Assembly: GCA_017556595.1 (NCBI GenBank)
Contig: JAFYML010000172.1
Location: 1-6,042 of the forward strand
Source of the DNA: Bacteroides sp.
Lineage (GTDB): Bacteria > Bacteroidota > Bacteroidia > Bacteroidales > Bacteroidaceae
Direction of reading: 5' to 3'
DNA: 6,042 nt
Positions 1 to 5,729 of the stretch are shown piece after piece. How positions within the stretch are numbered: the stretch's first letter is position 1; each line of letters begins with the position of its first letter. Made by a program: the position numbers and the translations under genes. The notes under the pieces are model-generated. The model worked only from the letters and a program-made list of their open reading frames with translations. It had not been told where the DNA came from and did not search any database.

Positions 1-617
1 CCTGTAACAGTCTTAACAACTTTTGGACCTGTGAGGACCATGTAGCTGTTTTGTTCGGTCATCAAGATAAAGTCAGTCAAAGCTGGTGAGTAAACAGCAC
101 CACCTGCGCAAGGACCGAAGATACCAGAGATTTGTGGTACTACACCCGATGCCATAATGTTGCGTTGGAAAATTTCTGAATAGCCTGCAAGTGCGTTGAT
201 ACCTTCTTGGATACGTGCACCACCCGAGTCGTTAATACCGATAACAGGAGCACCCATCTTCATGGCCATATCCATTACCTTGCAGATTTTTTGTGCCATA
301 GTTTCTGACAATGAACCACCAAATACGGTGAAGTCTTGTGCAAAAACATATACCAAGCGGCCTTCGATAGTACCGCAACCAGTTACTACACCGTCGCCCA
401 AGTAATGCTTCTTGTCTTGACCGAAGTTAGTACATCTGTGTTTTACAAACATGTCCATTTCCTCGAAGCTACCTTCGTCGAGCAATTGGGCAATGCGTTC
501 GCGGGCAGTATATTTGCCTTTCGCATGTTGTTTTTCGATGGCTTTTTCTCCACCACCCAAACGAGCTTGAGCGCGAAGCTCGATAAGCTCTTTAATTTTT
601 TCAAGTTGGTTACTCAT
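1..617 (-). CDS. mmdA: Methylmalonyl-CoA decarboxylase / acyl-CoA carboxylase carboxyltransferase subunit, N-terminal part (truncated by window edge)
   Basis: This is the biotin-dependent carboxyltransferase subunit. In this family it moves the carboxyl group between methylmalonyl-CoA and biotin; in propionate-forming Bacteroidales it acts in a Na+-translocating methylmalonyl-CoA decarboxylase, while the close relative PccB runs propionyl-CoA carboxylation. The frame is open from the ATG at 617 to the left edge (205 complete codons of a family usually near 510-520), so the C-terminal half is missing. Visible features are an N-terminal helix region starting [21 protein letters not shown], then the crotonase-type core: FGGSLSE (residues 99-105), the SGGARIQEG oxyanion-hole loop (131-139), and the [10 protein letters not shown] glycine-rich motif (170-179). 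It starts 35 bp after the mce stop on the same strand, so the two are probably co-transcribed, and mce next door favours the methylmalonyl-CoA substrate. Whether it acts as decarboxylase or carboxylase depends on partner subunits outside the window. Confidence 0.93.
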   Translation of the reverse strand, partial: MSNQLEKIKELIELRAQARLGGGEKAIEKQHAKGKYTARERIAQLLDEGSFEEMDMFVKHRCTNFGQDKKHYLGDGVVTGCGTIEGRLVYVFAQDFTVFGGSLSETMAQKICKVMDMAMKMGAPVIGINDSGGARIQEGINALAGYSEIFQRNIMASGVVPQISGIFGPCAGGAVYSPALTDFILMTEQNSYMVLTGPKVVKTVT

Positions 618-652
618 ATGAGTTGATTTATAAATTAGTTAAGTGATTTTTT

Positions 653-1072
653 TTACTTGTTTGGATTTTCACAAAGTTCAGTCAATACGCCGAGAGTTGA
701 CTTTGGGTGAAGGAAAGCAATGTTCAAACCTTCAGCACCTTTGCGAGGAGCTTTGTCGATGAGACGAATGCCTGCTGCTTCAGCATCGGCAAGTGCAGTT
801 GCTACGCCATCTTCTACGGCAAATGCCAAGTGGTGCATACCACCATTACCATTGTTCTTTTCGATGAACTTAGCAATAGTGCTTTCAGGGCTTGTTGGTT
901 CGAGCAACTCAATCTTAACGTCGCCTACCTTCAAGAAAGCTGTTCTTACTTTTTGGTCTTCAACTATTTCAATGTTGTAACACTTCAAACCCAATACGTT
1001 TTCGTAGTAAGGCAAAGCCTCTTCAATGCTGTTCACAGCAATACCTAAATGCTCAATGTGTGAAATCTTCAT
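653..1072 (-). CDS. mce: Methylmalonyl-CoA epimerase
   Basis: This 139-residue protein has the usual length and sequence of methylmalonyl-CoA epimerase, a cytoplasmic vicinal-oxygen-chelate (glyoxalase-fold) enzyme that interconverts (R)- and (S)-methylmalonyl-CoA using a divalent metal. Both beta-alpha-beta-beta-beta halves are present. Likely metal ligands, by comparison with the Propionibacterium enzyme, are H8 (IEHLGIAV), E55 (KIELLEP), one of H80/H81 (GGMHHLAF) and E132 (VLTELCE). The family signatures ESTIAKFIEK and LHPKSTLGVLTEL are clear. The ATG at 1072 gives the standard N-terminus MKISHIEHLGIAV, so no other start is needed. It precedes mmdA by 35 bp and is likely the first gene of a propionate operon, linking the (R)-epimer made by the B12-dependent mutase to the (S)-epimer used by the decarboxylase. 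The gene has its own upstream gap of 231 bp, shared with the divergent antiporter gene. Confidence 0.96.
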   Translation of the reverse strand: MKISHIEHLGIAVNSIEEALPYYENVLGLKCYNIEIVEDQKVRTAFLKVGDVKIELLEPTSPESTIAKFIEKNNGNGGMHHLAFAVEDGVATALADAEAAGIRLIDKAPRKGAEGLNIAFLHPKSTLGVLTELCENPNK

Positions 1073-1126
1073 GATGATAAATTTATAAATGATTAATGTT
1101 AATTTTTTAAGTGTGTAAAAACTCTA

Positions 1127-1158
1127 CAAAGGAACGTATTATTCTTTGAATAAAGAAA
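1127..1158 (-). promoter_or_regulatory. Possible weak promoter for mce-mmdA
   Basis: Reading the minus strand, TTCCTTTG (1134-1127) resembles the Bacteroidetes -7 element TAnnTTTG with one mismatch, and TTTC (1158-1155) lies 20 bp upstream, where TTTG is expected. It would give a leader of roughly 45-50 nt before the mce ATG at 1072. A small perfect inverted repeat, TTCTTT-GAAT-AAAGAA (1142-1157), overlaps the spacer and most of the upstream box and might be a binding site or chance in AT-rich DNA. The match is imperfect, so this is a tentative call based on position and partial consensus. Confidence 0.28.
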
Positions 1159-1197
1159 TTTTTCGGCAATTAAATTCTCCTCTTTTTGCTTTCACTT

Positions 1198-1219
1198 AAG
1201 GGAAAATATTTTTTCCCTT
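1198..1219. repeat. 22-bp AT-rich palindrome upstream of the antiporter promoter
   Basis: Perfect 9-bp arms AAGGGAAAA (1198-1206) and TTTTCCCTT (1211-1219) are separated by TATT. The 18-bp core (1200-1217) is almost the same as that of a second palindrome at 5587-5604. It sits 27 bp upstream of the -33 box of the divergent antiporter promoter. It could form a hairpin in RNA from either strand or be a DNA site for a dimeric regulator. No gene ends immediately before it on either strand, so a terminator role is not obvious. Confidence 0.6.
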
Positions 1220-1246
1220 TTTGGAAGAAAAAAATATCCTTCTTCT

Positions 1247-1277
1247 TTTGTGCTACATTTGGTTTGAATTATCTTTG
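1247..1277 (+). promoter_or_regulatory. Bacteroidetes-type promoter for the antiporter gene
   Basis: TTTG (1247-1250), a 19-bp spacer, then TATCTTTG (1270-1277) matches the Bacteroidetes primary-sigma consensus TTTG-N19to21-TAnnTTTG exactly. Transcription would begin around 1283-1286, leaving a leader of about 20 nt before the ATG at 1304. The leader holds an A/G-rich stretch (AAAAAAGAGAATAA) but no canonical Shine-Dalgarno, which is normal for this phylum. Confidence 0.8.
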
Positions 1278-1303
1278 CAGATGTTTTAAAAAAGAGAATA
1301 ACT

Positions 1304-3553
1304 ATGTCGCACTTAGCACCATTGATTGCCGATTTGGCATTGATTTTGATTTGTGCCGGTATCATGACGTTGCTTTTCAAAAAGCTGAAACAACCATTGG
1401 TGCTGGGCTATATTGTTGCCGGATTTTTGGCAAGTCCTCATATGCCCTATACACCATCGGTAGGCGATACGGCAAATATTCAAACATGGGCGGATATAGG
1501 TGTAATCTTTCTTCTATTTGCATTAGGTTTAGAGTTTAGTTTCAAAAAAATAGTCAAAGTAGGTGCTACGGCCATAATAGCTGCGCTGACCATTATTTTT
1601 AGCATGATAATTGTTGGGATTTGCGTAGGCATGTGCTTTGGATGGAAGCAAATGGATTGCATCTTTTTGGGTGGTATGATAGCCATGTCGTCCACTACAA
1701 TTATCTATAAAGCCTTCAATGATTTGGGATTGAGCAAACAGAAATTCGCCGGATTGGTGCTGAGCATTCTTATCCTTGAAGATATACTTGCCATTGTGCT
1801 AATGGTGATGCTTTCTACTATGGCTGTTAGCAATCATTTTGAAGGAACAGAGATGCTAGTTAGCATAGGTAAATTGTTCTTTTTCTTGATTTTATGGTTT
1901 GTTGTAGGCTTATACCTTATACCCGTGTTTTTGAAACGAATGCGCAAACTGATGAGCGAAGAGACAATGCTTATTGTGTCGTTGGGATTATGCTTTGGTA
2001 TGGTAGTAATGGCCGCACATTTTGGCTTTTCGCCGGCTTTCGGTGCGTTTATTATGGGCTCAATTTTAGCCGAAACAATCGAAGCTGAAAGCATCGAACA
2101 CTTGGTAAAACCTGTGAAAGATTTGTTTGGCGCCATATTCTTCGTATCGGTAGGTATGATGGTCGATCCGGCTATGATTGCCGAGTATGCTATACCAATC
2201 ATCGTGATAACGCTAACTATTATCCTTGGACAATCTTTCTTTGGTACGTTGGGTGTTTTGCTAGCGGGCCAACCATTGAAAATAGCGATGCAATGCGGAT
2301 TTAGTTTGACGCAAATAGGTGAGTTTGCTTTTATTATTGCATCCTTGGGTGTAACATTACATGTAACTAGCCATTTCCTTTATCCCATTGTAGTAGCAGT
2401 ATCGGTTATTACCACTTTCTTAACACCTTACATGATTCGATTGGCAGGCCCCGCTTCCGAATATGCCGATAAACATCTTCCTCAAAAATGGATGGCATTT
2501 ATATCGCGCTATGCTTTAGCCCCACAATCGTTGAATCATGAAAGTATTTGGCGTAAATTGATTATTGCTTTGTTGCGAATAATTATCGTCTATTCAATTG
2601 TTTGTGTGGCTATTATAGCCTTATCATTCCGCTTCCTTGTACCTTTGCTGAAAAATAATCTTCCAGAGATTTGGGCGTCTATATTAGCTGCTATACTAAT
2701 TATTATTTTCGTAGCACCATTTTTACGTGCAATAATGATTAAGAAAAATCACTCGAATGAGTTTCATACAATGTGGCGCGAAAGAAAAAATAATCGAGCA
2801 CCATTAGTTGAAATACAAGTAGCACGCGTTATGCTTGCCGTGTCGTTTGTAATGTTTATTATTGCTTCGTTGGTTAAAGTCTCCGTAGGATTGGTATTTG
2901 GTATAGCACTATTATTAGTAATACTGATGGTTATGTCGCGTATGCTGAAAAAGCATTCTATTATGATTGAACGTACTTTCTTCCAAAATTTGCGTTCGCG
3001 CGAAATGCATGCCGAATACTTAGGAAAAAAGAAACCTGCTTATGCCGGACGTTTGCTTTCGAAAGATATGCACATTGCCGATTATGAACTTCCAAACGAA
3101 TCGGATTGGGCGGGCAAAACATTGGGTGAATTGTGCTTTGGACAAAAATATGGAGTACATGTAGTCTCTATTTTGCGCGGCAATAAGCGAATTAATATAC
3201 CAGGTGCTAATGTTCGTCTTTTCCCTACAGATAAACTTCAAGTAATTGGTACCGATGAGCAACAAATACTCTTTGGAGAAGCTATGAAACAATGTGTAGC
3301 TATTATCGATGTTGACGAATTTGAGAAGAGTGAAATGATTCTTCGTCAATTGCTTATCGATGAAAATTCTCCTTTCTTAGGCAAGACACTCAAAGATTCG
3401 GGTATTCGCCAAAAATATCATTGCTTAGTAGCTGGTATTGAACACGATGATGAATCGTTACACGATCCTACACCCAATGACCCCCTGATGAATGGAGATG
3501 TTCTTTGGGTAGTTGGTGAAACAAAAGATGTGTTTAGCTTGATAAATGCTTAA
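1304..3553 (+). CDS. CPA2-family cation/proton antiporter with extra membrane region and two RCK_C (TrkA-C) domains
   Basis: This 749-residue inner-membrane protein belongs to the monovalent cation:proton antiporter-2 (KefB/RosB-like) family and probably exchanges K+ or Na+ for H+ in pH and ion homeostasis. Residues about 5-380 form the Na+/H+ exchanger-type core of roughly 12 membrane helices, with family motifs QPLVLGYIVAG (30-40), FALGLEFS (72-79), AMSSTTII (127-134), the ion-site acidic pair E159-D160 in LILEDILAIV, and FSLTQIGEFAFI (333-344). A second hydrophobic block (about 417-546) adds some four helices. The soluble tail carries two TrkA-C-like domains (about 588-658 and 676-747), each with the GKTLxxx...L...V/W-V/I-G pattern. 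No nucleotide-binding TrkA-N Rossmann domain (GxGxxG) is present, unlike E. coli KefB/KefC. The gene stands alone on the plus strand with its own promoter. Family assignment is firm; the transported ion is not determined by sequence. Confidence 0.92.
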   Translation: MSHLAPLIADLALILICAGIMTLLFKKLKQPLVLGYIVAGFLASPHMPYTPSVGDTANIQTWADIGVIFLLFALGLEFSFKKIVKVGATAIIAALTIIFSMIIVGICVGMCFGWKQMDCIFLGGMIAMSSTTIIYKAFNDLGLSKQKFAGLVLSILILEDILAIVLMVMLSTMAVSNHFEGTEMLVSIGKLFFFLILWFVVGLYLIPVFLKRMRKLMSEETMLIVSLGLCFGMVVMAAHFGFSPAFGAFIMGSILAETIEAESIEHLVKPVKDLFGAIFFVSVGMMVDPAMIAEYAIPIIVITLTIILGQSFFGTLGVLLAGQPLKIAMQCGFSLTQIGEFAFIIASLGVTLHVTSHFLYPIVVAVSVITTFLTPYMIRLAGPASEYADKHLPQKWMAFISRYALAPQSLNHESIWRKLIIALLRIIIVYSIVCVAIIALSFRFLVPLLKNNLPEIWASILAAILIIIFVAPFLRAIMIKKNHSNEFHTMWRERKNNRAPLVEIQVARVMLAVSFVMFIIASLVKVSVGLVFGIALLLVILMVMSRMLKKHSIMIERTFFQNLRSREMHAEYLGKKKPAYAGRLLSKDMHIADYELPNESDWAGKTLGELCFGQKYGVHVVSILRGNKRINIPGANVRLFPTDKLQVIGTDEQQILFGEAMKQCVAIIDVDEFEKSEMILRQLLIDENSPFLGKTLKDSGIRQKYHCLVAGIEHDDESLHDPTPNDPLMNGDVLWVVGETKDVFSLINA

Positions 3554-3563
3554 TTTGATACGA

Positions 3564-4547
3564 TTACAGCTTTCCTAAGATTTTATCCATCACCCAATTG
3601 GTAAGTGTTGCACTTTCACCATCGCAAGTACAAATACTTTTTCCTAACAAGTGGTCAACAACTGCTTGGATTAAAGGTTGTTGCACATAGGTGGGATTCT
3701 CTACTTTGATTTCTTTGCATCCCTCTTCGGTGTGCAACGTTATAGGTTCGTATGTATAAACAGAGAAACTTAGCGAACCTTTATCGCCAACAATTACAAT
3801 GCGATCTTCTTTTACCGATTCGTGTGCAACAAAACACCATGAACCACTACCTACTAATCCATTTTCAAATTGGAAACAAGCGCTAATGCTATCTTCTGTG
3901 TTATACAATCCTCCACGGTTGCTCTTGTATCCGCTTGCTTCGAGAATGCATCCGAAAATTTCTTGCAACAAATCTATTTGGTGCGGTGCAAGGTCGTAGA
4001 AATAGCCGCCGCCTGCAATGTCGGGTTGCAAACGCCAAGGTAAAATACCTTCTTTCCTGTCGAGGCTTCTAGGTGGTTGCGCAAAACGTACTTGTATGTT
4101 TATTATGTTACCAATACTGCCTTCTTCGACTAATGTTTTTACTTTTTGGAAATAAGGAAGATAACGACGGTAGTAGGCAACGAAACAAGGCATGCCTGTT
4201 TCTTGTGATACACGATTGATTCGGCAACATTCTTCGTAGGTTACGGCCATTGGCTTTTCTATGTAAACAGCTTTTCCTGCTTTCATAGCCATGATGGCGT
4301 AGGTGGCATGTGAAGAGGGTGGGGTAGCGATGTAAACGGCATTTATTTCAGGGTCGTTTATCAACATTTGTGCATCGTCGTACCAACGTGCAATGCCGCG
4401 TTCTTTGGCATATTTTTCTGCCTTCTCAAGTTTACGGCTCATTACGGCTACAACTTCAGAGTTTTCTATTTTTTGAAAGGCTGGCCCACTTTTATATTTA
4501 GTAGCTTCGCCACATCCGATGAATCCCCATTTAATCTTTTCTGCCAT
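3564..4547 (-). CDS. Gfo/Idh/MocA-family NAD(P)-dependent oxidoreductase
   Basis: This 327-residue cytoplasmic enzyme has the two-domain layout of glucose-fructose oxidoreductase/inositol dehydrogenase relatives. The N-terminal Rossmann fold (about 1-122) begins with the dinucleotide-binding loop GFIGCGEATKY (8-18), followed by YIATPPSSH (72-80) and the hallmark EKP (97-99), whose K98 is the expected catalytic lysine. The C-terminal alpha/beta domain carries GGGYFYDLAPHQID (179-192), with D185 and H189 in the usual active-site positions. Such enzymes oxidise or reduce sugars, polyols or related compounds, but the substrate cannot be read from sequence. The ATG at 4547 gives a normal N-terminus. 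It follows the S4-domain gene by 20 bp on the same strand and is probably the last gene of the pth cluster. It ends 10 bp from the convergent antiporter stop, with no clear terminator hairpin in between. Its link to translation genes may be only co-transcription. Confidence 0.93.
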   Translation of the reverse strand: MAEKIKWGFIGCGEATKYKSGPAFQKIENSEVVAVMSRKLEKAEKYAKERGIARWYDDAQMLINDPEINAVYIATPPSSHATYAIMAMKAGKAVYIEKPMAVTYEECCRINRVSQETGMPCFVAYYRRYLPYFQKVKTLVEEGSIGNIINIQVRFAQPPRSLDRKEGILPWRLQPDIAGGGYFYDLAPHQIDLLQEIFGCILEASGYKSNRGGLYNTEDSISACFQFENGLVGSGSWCFVAHESVKEDRIVIVGDKGSLSFSVYTYEPITLHTEEGCKEIKVENPTYVQQPLIQAVVDHLLGKSICTCDGESATLTNWVMDKILGKL

Positions 4548-4567
4548 ATTTCTGTAATCGCTAAATG

Positions 4568-4993
4568 TTATTCCTCTTCTTCGTCAAAATCAAAGTCAAA
4601 ATCGAAGTCGTCCATGAATTCGGGTGTAGTGAATTCTTCCAAACTTCGTCGGTCTTTTTTTGTTGGTCGTCCGGTACCTTTTGCTCGGTTTACGAATCCG
4701 CTGATGCGGCTCATTTCGAGCAATTCGTATTGGTCGGGCGTTGTAACGTTTTCCATCATTTCGGCTACTAATTTAGCACCGACACGTTTTTCGATGGTTT
4801 GTAATACTTTGAACGAGTAGGTGATGGGTGGCTTCTTTACGGCTACTATATCGCCGGGCTTCACCATTCGTGCAGCTTTTGCTTGCGCGCCATTGATGGT
4901 TACGCGCCCTTTTTTGCAGGCTTCAGCAGCTATGGTGCGTGTTTTGAATATGCGCACTGCCCACATCCATTTGTCTATTCTTGCTTCGCTCAT
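4568..4993 (-). CDS. S4-domain RNA-binding protein, Hsp15 (HslR)-like, with acidic Asp-Phe tail
   Basis: The predicted protein has 141 residues. An S4 RNA-binding domain occupies about residues 4-50, with the typical pattern [20 protein letters not shown] (5-24), GRVTING (29-35) and VKPGDIV (45-51). A basic segment GRPTKKDRR (108-116) matches the Hsp15-type C-terminus. In characterised relatives (E. coli Hsp15, Bacillus RqcP) this family binds large ribosomal subunits carrying stalled nascent chains, so a ribosome rescue or quality-control role is plausible but inferred. I chose the ATG at 4993 because it places the S4 domain at the N-terminus and overlaps the pth stop as ATGA (4993-4990), a sign of translational coupling; the frame is open further upstream to 5092, but that stretch lies inside pth. 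The protein ends in a low-complexity run of alternating Asp-Phe, then Glu ([16 protein letters not shown]), partly encoded by a 12-bp tandem repeat. Confidence 0.9.
   Translation of the reverse strand: MSEARIDKWMWAVRIFKTRTIAAEACKKGRVTINGAQAKAARMVKPGDIVAVKKPPITYSFKVLQTIEKRVGAKLVAEMMENVTTPDQYELLEMSRISGFVNRAKGTGRPTKKDRRSLEEFTTPEFMDDFDFDFDFDEEEE
4583..4606. repeat. Two-copy 12-bp tandem repeat inside the S4-protein gene
   Basis: GTCAAAATCAAA (4583-4594) is followed directly by GTCAAAATCGAA (4595-4606), differing at one base. Read on the minus strand, it encodes the alternating Phe-Asp part of the acidic tail. The 12-bp unit equals four codons, so changes in copy number would keep the frame and only alter tail length. 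Confidence 0.7.
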
Positions 4994-5553
4994 TTTTTGT
5001 TGTATTGGTTCATGGTTATGTTGATACCTGCTAAGCAGAAACTTTTTACGATTTCGCCTGCTGTTTCCAATCGTTCGGGCATTGTTTTCCAATCTTCGTC
5101 GGTGAAGTGTCCTAATACGTAGTCAACTTGTGTACCGCGAGGAAAATCGTTTCCGATGCCGAAACGTAGGCGTGCATAGTTTTGTGTACCAAGTATGTCG
5201 GCGATGTGTTTCAATCCGTTGTGTCCGGCATCACTACCTTTACCTTTCAGTCGTAATGTGCCGAAGGGTAGTGCCAAATCGTCTACTACAACTAGCACAT
5301 TTTTCAACGCAATGTTTTCTTTTTGCATCCAATAGCGTACGGCATTTCCGCTTAGGTTCATGTAGGTCGATGGTTTGAGTAGTACCAGTTGTCTTCCTTT
5401 TACGGATAGGGTTGTGGTGAATCCGTATCTGCCATCTTTGAAGGTGATACCTGCTTTTTTTGCTAATGCATCTACTACCATGAATCCGATATTGTGTCGG
5501 GTTTCGTGGTATTCGGGGCCTATATTTCCTAATCCTACTATTAGATATTTCAT
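4990..5553 (-). CDS. pth: Peptidyl-tRNA hydrolase
   Basis: This 187-residue cytoplasmic enzyme cleaves the ester bond of peptidyl-tRNAs dropped by ribosomes, recycling tRNA. Key residues known from E. coli Pth are all visible: N10 and H20 (the catalytic histidine) in [17 protein letters not shown], the STYMNLSG loop (62-69), the VVDDL segment (89-93) holding the aspartate that pairs with the histidine, and N112 in AGHNGLKHI (109-117). Length is normal for the family (about 190). The frame is open to an upstream ATG at 5640 and another at 5583, but the ATG at 5553 gives the standard start [10 protein letters not shown]; the upstream part would translate a palindrome and shows no Pth similarity. 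The TGA overlaps the next gene's ATG (ATGA, 4990-4993). It lies downstream of rplY, a neighbour seen in many bacteria, behind a strong hairpin. No convincing promoter is visible between them. Confidence 0.96.
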   Translation of the reverse strand: MKYLIVGLGNIGPEYHETRHNIGFMVVDALAKKAGITFKDGRYGFTTTLSVKGRQLVLLKPSTYMNLSGNAVRYWMQKENIALKNVLVVVDDLALPFGTLRLKGKGSDAGHNGLKHIADILGTQNYARLRFGIGNDFPRGTQVDYVLGHFTDEDWKTMPERLETAGEIVKSFCLAGINITMNQYNKK

Positions 5554-5585
5554 TTCGTTTGTTTCAGCTTTTTTATTTTCCATGA

Positions 5586-5605
5586 AGGGAAAAAGTTTTT
5601 TCCCT
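5586..5605. repeat. 20-bp palindrome in the pth leader
   Basis: Perfect 9-bp arms AGGGAAAAA (5586-5594) and TTTTTCCCT (5597-5605) flank two central bases, GT. The 18-bp core differs at only two positions from the core of the palindrome at 1200-1217. It lies 32 bp upstream of the chosen pth start, in the presumed untranslated leader, where it could fold in the mRNA (8-bp stem, 4-nt loop) or serve as a DNA-binding site. Confidence 0.55.
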
Positions 5606-5663
5606 ACTTGAGAAATAATTTTTTGTATTTGAAGAAACATGTTGTTGCTTTTAATAAATAAGA

Positions 5664-5705
5664 AGAGCGGATTGTCGCGGAAGTTGTCCGCGCTTAATCC
5701 GCTCT
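5664..5705 (-). terminator. Hairpin terminator or attenuator after rplY
   Basis: A long two-part stem is present: outer arms of 10 perfect pairs (5664-5673 with 5696-5705, AGAGCGGATT/AATCCGCTCT), then an inner stem CGCGGA/TCCGCG (5676-5681 with 5687-5692) closing a 5-nt loop. In the direction of rplY transcription the stem is followed by the T-rich sequence TCTTATTTATT. It starts about 25 bp after the rplY stop, as expected for intrinsic termination. It may be only partly efficient, since pth lies in the same direction just downstream with no clear promoter of its own. Confidence 0.75.
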
Positions 5706-5729
5706 CTTTTATGTTTTATATTGTCTCTA

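Noticed and set aside
336..626. Plus-strand open frame of 96 codons
   Set aside because: It lies antisense to mmdA, whose frame carries clear carboxyltransferase motifs; the plus-strand product has no recognisable domain.
707..1048. Plus-strand open frame of 113 codons
   Set aside because: It lies entirely antisense to mce, which has full epimerase motifs, and has no plausible upstream signal.
1186..1539. Plus-strand open frame of 117 codons overlapping the antiporter start
   Set aside because: It starts upstream of the mapped-consensus promoter and overlaps the antiporter gene in another frame; the product is Phe/Cys-rich and resembles nothing known.
1834..2202. Minus-strand open frame of 122 codons inside the antiporter gene
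   Set aside because: It is an antisense shadow of membrane-helix coding sequence, with no independent support.
3554..3563. Search for a bidirectional terminator between the convergent genes
   Set aside because: The 10-bp gap and its flanks show no stable GC-rich hairpin with a T-tract; only a very weak AGC/GCT pairing is visible.
4368..4820. Plus-strand open frame of 150 codons
   Set aside because: It is antisense to two well-supported genes (the oxidoreductase and the S4 protein); its Ser/Lys run is just the reverse reading of the Asp-Phe tail repeat.
4994..5092. Upstream extension of the S4-protein gene to an ATG at 5092
   Set aside because: The extra 33 residues lie within pth in another frame, and the S4 family starts right at the ATG at 4993, which forms an ATGA overlap.
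5554..5640. Upstream extension of pth to an ATG at 5640 or 5583
   Set aside because: The family N-terminus begins at [10 protein letters not shown] (5553); the extension only reads through the palindrome and A/T-rich leader.
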